Shown: positions 59,595 through 64,000 of the stretch, in pieces
How positions within the stretch are numbered: position 1 is the stretch's first letter
Layout of the letters: each line of letters opens with the position of its first letter
Source of the DNA: Clostridia bacterium
GTDB lineage: Bacteria > Bacillota > Clostridia > Christensenellales > CAG-917
Assembly: GCA_017461985.1 (NCBI GenBank)
Contig: JAFTSA010000008.1
Location: forward strand, 1 to 64,000
Direction: 5' to 3'
Length of the DNA stretch: 64,000 nt
Position numbers and translations under genes: made by a program
The notes under the pieces: model-generated
What the model saw: the letters and a program-made list of their open reading frames with translations, nothing else
Databases searched by the model: none
Told to the model about the DNA's origin: nothing

Positions 59595-59626
59595 TAAAAA
59601 AAACGACTCCGAGTTGTCGGAGTCGT
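59595..59626 (-). terminator. Terminator of secG
   Basis: Minus strand ACGACTCCG-(6)-CGGAGTCGT then eight T. Confidence 0.9.
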
Positions 59627-59642
59627 CTGAGTTTCAGTTGAA

Positions 59643-59969
59643 TTATGCCACTGTTGCAACGACGAAGCAGATGATTGCACAAACAATGATGAAAGCAAAG
59701 AGTGCGAAGGTGACTTTCTTCAAGATGCCAGCCTTGGTCTTTTCCTTGTTCTTGCCATAGTATGTGTCTGAAACGCCGGTGATGACTCCCACGTTATCGT
59801 TTGTACCTTTTTGCATCAAAACGACGACGATCATTGCGATTGCTGCGATCATCATCAATATCATAAATGCCATAACAACATTGTTTCTTACTGTTGCATC
59901 AATTGATCCACCGGGGTTGTTGATGAAGTCTGATGCTGCAAGAAGTGTGTTGAAAATTGAGTTCAGCAT
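59643..59969 (-). CDS. secG: Preprotein translocase subunit SecG
   Basis: 108 aa with two membrane helices (about 29-52 and 86-106). VVLMQKGTNDNVG is the conserved cytoplasmic loop following helix 1 in SecG, and DTYYGKNKEKT follows as usual. The N-terminal 28 residues are an extension. GGAGG precedes the ATG, and a consensus promoter is visible. Confidence 0.9.
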   Translation of the reverse strand: MLNSIFNTLLAASDFINNPGGSIDATVRNNVVMAFMILMMIAAIAMIVVVLMQKGTNDNVGVITGVSDTYYGKNKEKTKAGILKKVTFALFAFIIVCAIICFVVATVA

Positions 59970-59997
59970 TTTTTTACCTCCAAAAATTATCTATGTG

Positions 59998-60026
59998 ATT
60001 TTAGCATAGTCAAAATGATTTGGCAA
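59998..60026 (-). promoter_or_regulatory. secG promoter
   Basis: Minus strand TTGCCA (60021-60026), 17 bp, TAAAAT (59998-60003). Confidence 0.75.
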
Positions 60027-60125
60027 GCAAAATACAGCAAAGATATATATTTTCTATTGATTTTTCTTTATTTTTCACACTTTCAGTGGTCTCAGAATAT
60101 ATTTGTCACTGAAAAGGAGTGTTTT

Positions 60126-60605
60126 ATGGACCTGAAAACCTATTCAAGCGACCTTCACTACCCCACTTTGCAAGTTGAGAAAAACCTGCACGACAGCAAA
60201 ATCCTTATGCCTGTTTACGGAGGGGTGCAAGGTGAAATCACTGCAGTCATGACTTACACCTATCAGCACTTTGTGGCAGAAGACGAAGCCTTGAAGGAAA
60301 TGCTAAATGGAGTGTCTATTGCCGAGATGAAGCACGTGGACCTACTTGGCAACGCAATCACCGCCCTAGGAGGTTATCCCGTCATTGGTGGCAGAGCCTA
60401 CTGGAGTGGGAGCTACGTCAACTACACCCTAGATCCAAAACGATTTTTGCGACAAAACATTTTGGCTGAGGAAAACGCCATTTTAGGCTACGAACGTGCC
60501 ATACTCAACCTGTCACAGGACTCTGTGAAAAACCTTATTGAGCGGATAATCTTGGACGAAGAAATCCACATCAAATTGTTCAAAGAGTTTCTCTCCTCTA
60601 TTTGA
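60126..60605 (+). CDS. Ferritin-like di-iron/di-manganese protein
   Basis: 159 aa from ATG 60126 with AAGGAG upstream; the longer frame has no ribosome site. A four-helix bundle with metal ligands is indicated by GEITAVMTY, IAEMKHVDLL (E-x-x-H), LAEENAILGYE and LDEEIHIKLF (E-x-x-H). This is the pattern of Mn-catalase/CotJC-like and bacterioferritin-like proteins. It may detoxify peroxide or store metal. The stop overlaps the tail of the opposite phosphatase gene by 8 bases. Confidence 0.82.
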   Translation: MDLKTYSSDLHYPTLQVEKNLHDSKILMPVYGGVQGEITAVMTYTYQHFVAEDEALKEMLNGVSIAEMKHVDLLGNAITALGGYPVIGGRAYWSGSYVNYTLDPKRFLRQNILAEENAILGYERAILNLSQDSVKNLIERIILDEEIHIKLFKEFLSSI

Positions 60606-61038
60606 CCATTTGAAGGAGGCTCATCACCTTGGGGAGGGCGCGGACTGCTTGGTCAAAAACCTGCTTGTAGGCTTCCTCTCCTTTGTGATAAGGGTCAAGC
60701 ATATCTTCGCCGAGGAGCAAGGGGCTTGACAAGGAATAGACCTTGTTTTCGCAACCTAGTTTCATAATCTTTTCGGCAATTTCACTGCTTACTGCAACAA
60801 TCAAATCACTGCTGTCAACGAGGTTTTTGTTCAAGGTGGTGGGGTTTTGATTTTCCACTGAAATTCCGCAATCTAACAGCATCTTTTCAGTTTCGGGAGA
60901 GATTTTTCCGTCTGTGACGTAAAGCCCTGCGCTTTCCACTTCACACTCAACTCCTTGTGCTTTAGCATAGTGGGAAAAAAGCCCCTTGAGGAGAGGTGAG
61001 CGACAAGTGTTTCCAACGCATACGAAAGTCACTTTCAT
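60598..61038 (-). CDS. Low-molecular-weight protein-arginine/tyrosine phosphatase (YwlE/Wzb type)
   Basis: 146 aa. TFVCVGNTCRSPLLKGLF carries the C-x5-R-S loop with the Thr (GNTCRS) that in YwlE goes with phosphoarginine specificity. The C-terminal MLDPYHKGEEAYKQ holds the acid aspartate. It lies next to Sua5 on the same strand, an arrangement also found in other Bacillota, where ywlE follows the sua5/ywlC gene. Confidence 0.9.
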   Translation of the reverse strand: MKVTFVCVGNTCRSPLLKGLFSHYAKAQGVECEVESAGLYVTDGKISPETEKMLLDCGISVENQNPTTLNKNLVDSSDLIVAVSSEIAEKIMKLGCENKVYSLSSPLLLGEDMLDPYHKGEEAYKQVFDQAVRALPKVMSLLQMVK

Positions 61039-61039
61039 A

Positions 61040-62026
61040 CTACACCAACTTGTCCCCTGCGGATTTATACACCCTGTTCATAACAGAATACTCAATGCCA
61101 CCGCCGTGAAGCTCTTCTATGATGATTTCATCAGCAATTTGCTCTCCCTCACGGAGTGCGGAATAGATCCTTCTTGCATAGTCCTCAGGGCTGACGCCTA
61201 GGTCAATTATGCGTCTATCACCTGTCACGTCTTTGTAGATATTGCGATACACCAAAATGGGGTTGCCACCTTCTCTCACACACTTGTCATATTCCTCAAC
61301 TGCGTGTTGAGGGCTGACTGCAACAACAGTCTTCACTTTGGGTGCATAGTGGGTGTATTTCATCCCGGGGGACTTGGCAATCTTGATGACTTTGCCACTT
61401 GCCACAACCTCACCTAAAACTTCCCCCAGCATTTCAACGGTGACTGCACCGGGGCGCAACACTGTGGGGATATCAGTGGTAAGGTCAAGGACTGTGCTTT
61501 CAATGCCCACTTTGCAAGGGCCGTCATCAATGATGAGGGCAACCTCACCCTTTAAGTCGTCGTAGACGTGCTCTGCCGTTGTTGGTGACACGTGCTTTGA
61601 CTTGTTGGCTGATGGGGCTGCAAGAGGGGTTGAGGCGGATATGAGCGCCCTTGCCACCTTGTTTTCGGGCATACGGACTGCCACGGTTTCTCCTCCTGCG
61701 GTGACCCCGTAAGGCACTTTGTCACCCTTTTTCAAAACAACGGAAATAGGGCCGGGCATAAACTTTTCCGCAATGGTGTAAAAGGCGTCGGGCACGTCTT
61801 TTGCCACGTCCTTCACTTGGTCAATGGAGGAGATGTGGACAATGAGAGGATTGTCCTGAGGTCTGCCCTTTGCCTTGAAAATGTCCCCAACTGCTTTTTC
61901 ATTGAAGGCGTCAGCACCGAGGCCATATACGGTTTCGGTGGGAAAGACAACAAGCTCACCACTGAGGATGAGCCGTGCGCCTTCTTCTATTGCTTTTGTG
62001 CCGTTGAGGATTTTTGTTTCTTTCAT
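61040..62026 (-). CDS. Threonylcarbamoyl-AMP synthase, Sua5 type
   Basis: About 328 aa. The YrdC domain has GELVVFPTETVYGLGADAF, KGRPQDNPLIVH and APSANKSKHVSPT, which bind threonine, bicarbonate and ATP. The C-terminal Sua5 extension with SPGMKYTHYAPK follows. It makes the intermediate for t6A37 in tRNA. The start is ATG 62024-62026; a TTG seven codons upstream is possible. The stop is one base from the phosphatase start. Confidence 0.93.
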   Translation of the reverse strand: MKETKILNGTKAIEEGARLILSGELVVFPTETVYGLGADAFNEKAVGDIFKAKGRPQDNPLIVHISSIDQVKDVAKDVPDAFYTIAEKFMPGPISVVLKKGDKVPYGVTAGGETVAVRMPENKVARALISASTPLAAPSANKSKHVSPTTAEHVYDDLKGEVALIIDDGPCKVGIESTVLDLTTDIPTVLRPGAVTVEMLGEVLGEVVASGKVIKIAKSPGMKYTHYAPKVKTVVAVSPQHAVEEYDKCVREGGNPILVYRNIYKDVTGDRRIIDLGVSPEDYARRIYSALREGEQIADEIIIEELHGGGIEYSVMNRVYKSAGDKLV

Positions 62027-62084
62027 AATTCGGTTGTTTATCCGCAAATTTCCGCAAGATAAACTATTTCTTTCGCTTTTTTTC

Positions 62085-63902
62085 TTAAATCAGTCTGTAC
62101 ACGACAAAGTTGTCACTGCCCTCGAATTTTGCAAAGACAAACACCTTGTCGGGGGTTGAGGTGGGTGCGTACATAAGACTGCCTGACACCATATTTGCAG
62201 GGATGATGACGTTGCTACTTACGTCTGTTGAGAAGTTTTTGACACCGTAGTATTTGACGTTTTCACCAGTCACGTCACTGACTCTTGTTTCTGCAAACAT
62301 GTATGAGCCAAGTTTGTAGATGTCACTCTTTGATGAGGTTTGTGCAATGTCAGCAAAAGGCACTGTTTCGTTGTCGCTCATCTTTTCAACCACGTTGCCG
62401 TCCTTTGACAAAAGCACTGACTTGCCGTCAAGTTTTGCAAGGGTGTAGTAGCCAAGGAAAGGATTGATTTCAGTGAAACCCTTTGAGAAAGGCACGATTT
62501 CCTTGCCAGTCAAGTCGTACACTGCATAGATTGTTTGTCCTTTTGAGTTGAGTGCAGTTGCGATGACCATACCGTTGTTGTAGGCGGCAGAGGTGACTGT
62601 TTTGTTGACTGTGAAAAGGATATTGCCCTTGTTGTCAATGACTCTAAGGCTTGTTGAAGGCAGGGGCACAATGCCGATGTCGTCAACAAAGAGGAGTGCA
62701 AGGTCATAGTATGACACCTCGTCAACTTCAAGAAGCTTGTCACGGGATGCACCCAAGTTGCCTGACAATGAATAAATGACGTTGAGATTTTCATCAAGGA
62801 TGAATTGGTCATAATATCCTTCCTTGTCCCCTTCAACGGTTATGCAGTAGGTGGCGTAATAATAGCCTTCCTTCAAAATATTCTTGGTTGCGATGCCTGT
62901 GCGGTCACTGCCATAATAGTGGTTGGCAAGGTTCAAGAAATAGTAGTCGCTGGTGAACACTTTTCTGCTGTCGGTTGTAGCATCGTAGATGAAACGTGAG
63001 ACCTTGACGTATTCGTCGTTGTAGTGGTAGGTGTAGTCCTCTTCCTTTTCAACCGTCCAGTCCTCGTGGATGAAGAACTTGCCCTCTCCCATATAGGTGA
63101 TTTCGTTGTAGTAGTCGTCTTCACCGTTGTCGTAGTAAGAGCCATACTCTGTACCGTTGTTGTTGACTACGTCACCACCACGAGGGATTGAGAAAATACG
63201 GCTGACGTCAATGCCGTCTTCGGTTGTGCCTGTGGACACAACGTAGTTGCCGTCAAAGCCTTGAAGTGATGCAAGGCTTGCACCGGCGTTTTTCACACGA
63301 CAAGCGATTTTGCCTGTTGAAACACGATAAATGCATGTGTATGACTTGTTGTCAGTTGCGTTCTTATCGTAGTTGGGGTTGACTGCAATAAGTTCGTTGT
63401 CAAGGACCTTAACCGTGTTGTCGATGGTCACGTTGTTTGTGCCAGTGATGACACCTTGAGGGATAACGATTTTGCCGTTGTAGTCTGTGACGAACATAAC
63501 ACCGTTGGCACTCTTCAAAACGATAAGGCCGTTTGACACTCTAAGGGCGGTGATTGCCAAGTTTTCTTGGAACATAAGCTCTGTTGTGCCACACTTGATG
63601 ATGCTGAGATAGGTGTTTGAGCCCAACGTCTTTTTCACCACAAATGCGTCAAGGTCACTGACGTAACCACTGTTTGAGTTTTTGTACTCGCTTGAAGTGG
63701 TTGTGGGTGAATAAAGTGACCAGCCTGCAGGGATTGACTCGATTGCCACTTCGTAAGAAATGAACTCCCCTGTTGAGGCGTGGTTTTCGTACACGGTTGT
63801 GAAATCGCTGTAGTCGTTCACGTCGGGGTTGCAAGCAAAGAAACAAACACTGCTCAATGCAAGCAACGTCACTAATGCAACTGTCTTGATTGTTCTTTTC
63901 AT
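62085..63902 (-). CDS. Large lipoprotein of unknown function, WG-repeat-like
   Basis: 605 aa. Signal peptide with lipobox SSVCFFAC at about residue 24. The remainder has recurring short beta segments of the type 'V-x-D-x-x-G-x-x-I/V-x-P' (VTDYNGKIVIP, VIDNKGNILFTV, VYDLTGKEIVP, LSKDGNVV), suggesting a beta-propeller-like or WG-repeat fold on the outer face of the membrane. There are many tyrosines and aspartates and few cysteines. Its ATG overlaps the stop of the upstream gene (ATGA). Confidence 0.7.
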   Translation of the reverse strand: MKRTIKTVALVTLLALSSVCFFACNPDVNDYSDFTTVYENHASTGEFISYEVAIESIPAGWSLYSPTTTSSEYKNSNSGYVSDLDAFVVKKTLGSNTYLSIIKCGTTELMFQENLAITALRVSNGLIVLKSANGVMFVTDYNGKIVIPQGVITGTNNVTIDNTVKVLDNELIAVNPNYDKNATDNKSYTCIYRVSTGKIACRVKNAGASLASLQGFDGNYVVSTGTTEDGIDVSRIFSIPRGGDVVNNNGTEYGSYYDNGEDDYYNEITYMGEGKFFIHEDWTVEKEEDYTYHYNDEYVKVSRFIYDATTDSRKVFTSDYYFLNLANHYYGSDRTGIATKNILKEGYYYATYCITVEGDKEGYYDQFILDENLNVIYSLSGNLGASRDKLLEVDEVSYYDLALLFVDDIGIVPLPSTSLRVIDNKGNILFTVNKTVTSAAYNNGMVIATALNSKGQTIYAVYDLTGKEIVPFSKGFTEINPFLGYYTLAKLDGKSVLLSKDGNVVEKMSDNETVPFADIAQTSSKSDIYKLGSYMFAETRVSDVTGENVKYYGVKNFSTDVSSNVIIPANMVSGSLMYAPTSTPDKVFVFAKFEGSDNFVVYRLI

Positions 63903-64000
63903 AAAAGCTCCGTAAAATAGTGCTTGCCAAGACGAAGTCCAAGAACTTGACCTATAAGGTCAGCAAGGACCATGTTGGCGTTGTTTTTGAGATGGGTGGG
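63899..64000 (-). CDS. C-terminal fragment of an unidentified gene
   Basis: The last 33 codons of a gene that begins outside the window. The visible end includes NANMVLADLIGQVLGLRLG and closes with HYFTELL. The stop (TGA, 63899-63901) overlaps the ATG of the lipoprotein gene as ATGA, indicating translational coupling. The fragment is too short to name. Confidence 0.6.
   Translation of the reverse strand, partial: PTHLKNNANMVLADLIGQVLGLRLGKHYFTELL

Overview
The window reads as a stretch of chromosome from an anaerobic, low-to-mid-GC member of the Bacillota (Clostridia), most likely an uncultured gut lineage. The grounds are the gene families present: an scaffold/GGGtGRT gene pair, DUF6774 and DUF1667 proteins, a Clostridia-type GlpA/GlpB-like oxidoreductase set, meso-diaminopimelate dehydrogenase, lipobox lipoproteins and a tmRNA tag ending in ALAA. 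Sigma-A-type promoters (TTGACA, 16-17 bp, TATAAT) are easy to see. No phage, insertion sequence or CRISPR array was found. The only clearly foreign-looking gene is an AT-rich nuclease-like ORF at 20751-21866.

Layout. 1-133: start of an alpha/beta hydrolase that runs off the window. 222-649: tRNA-Leu(GAG) followed by a hairpin array that ends in a second copy of the tRNA 3' end. 741-884: small DUF6774 protein. 932-11931 (minus): a long co-directional block with pgsA, valS, two membrane proteins, a DUF2156-GNAT fusion, alr, 5-formyl-THF cyclo-ligase, an RsmD-CoaD fusion, a coiled-coil protein and a 5'-nucleotidase lipoprotein. 12180-18616: lipid kinase, HAD phosphatase, ddh, an orphan mazF with a hairpin-rich tail, recX, an IMPACT-family gene and tyrS. 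18819-20560: IscU-like scaffold plus GGGtGRT protein. 22043-29751 (minus): a DUF1508 membrane protein, ComEC, the three-gene GlpA/GlpB-like/DUF1667 set, pyrophosphatase and an M20 peptidase. 30171-30258: tRNA-Leu(CAA) with another hairpin array.

31469-38784 (minus): a nucleoside catabolism and salvage cluster (pdp, tdk, udk, psuG, deoC, deoD, deoB, cdd) followed by two tiny ORFs. The enzymes convert nucleosides and pseudouridine-5'-phosphate to bases plus pentose phosphates, and the pentose phosphate is cleaved by DeoC. 39105-43211: mntP, an ECF S-component and an M6-like lipoprotein protease. 44016-44714: ssrA (tmRNA), again with a duplicated 3' end 330 bp downstream. 44771-50456: a MacB-type exporter, a low-molecular-weight tyrosine phosphatase, a membrane protein and a nitroreductase. 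50699-56638 (plus): an RlmL-type methyltransferase with an apparently leaderless message, dtd, two MFS transporters with cysteine-rich C-terminal tails, and tcdA between them. 56722-64000: metA (acetyl-type), metY, smpB, secG, a ferritin-like protein, a second tyrosine phosphatase, Sua5, a lipoprotein and the end of one more gene.

The most notable findings are non-coding. All three tRNA/tmRNA genes are followed by about 240-330 bp arrays of short perfect hairpins bounded by two terminators. In two of them the array is bounded by a direct copy of the tRNA 3' half, as if a minimal element had integrated at the gene's T-loop/3' end. The arrays at tRNA-Leu(GAG) and ssrA also share an internal motif. 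Other points worth a look are the uncharacterised scaffold/GGGtGRT pair, the metallothionein-like tails on MFS transporters, clusters of an ACAC-N5-GTGT palindrome, and the RsmD-CoaD fusion.
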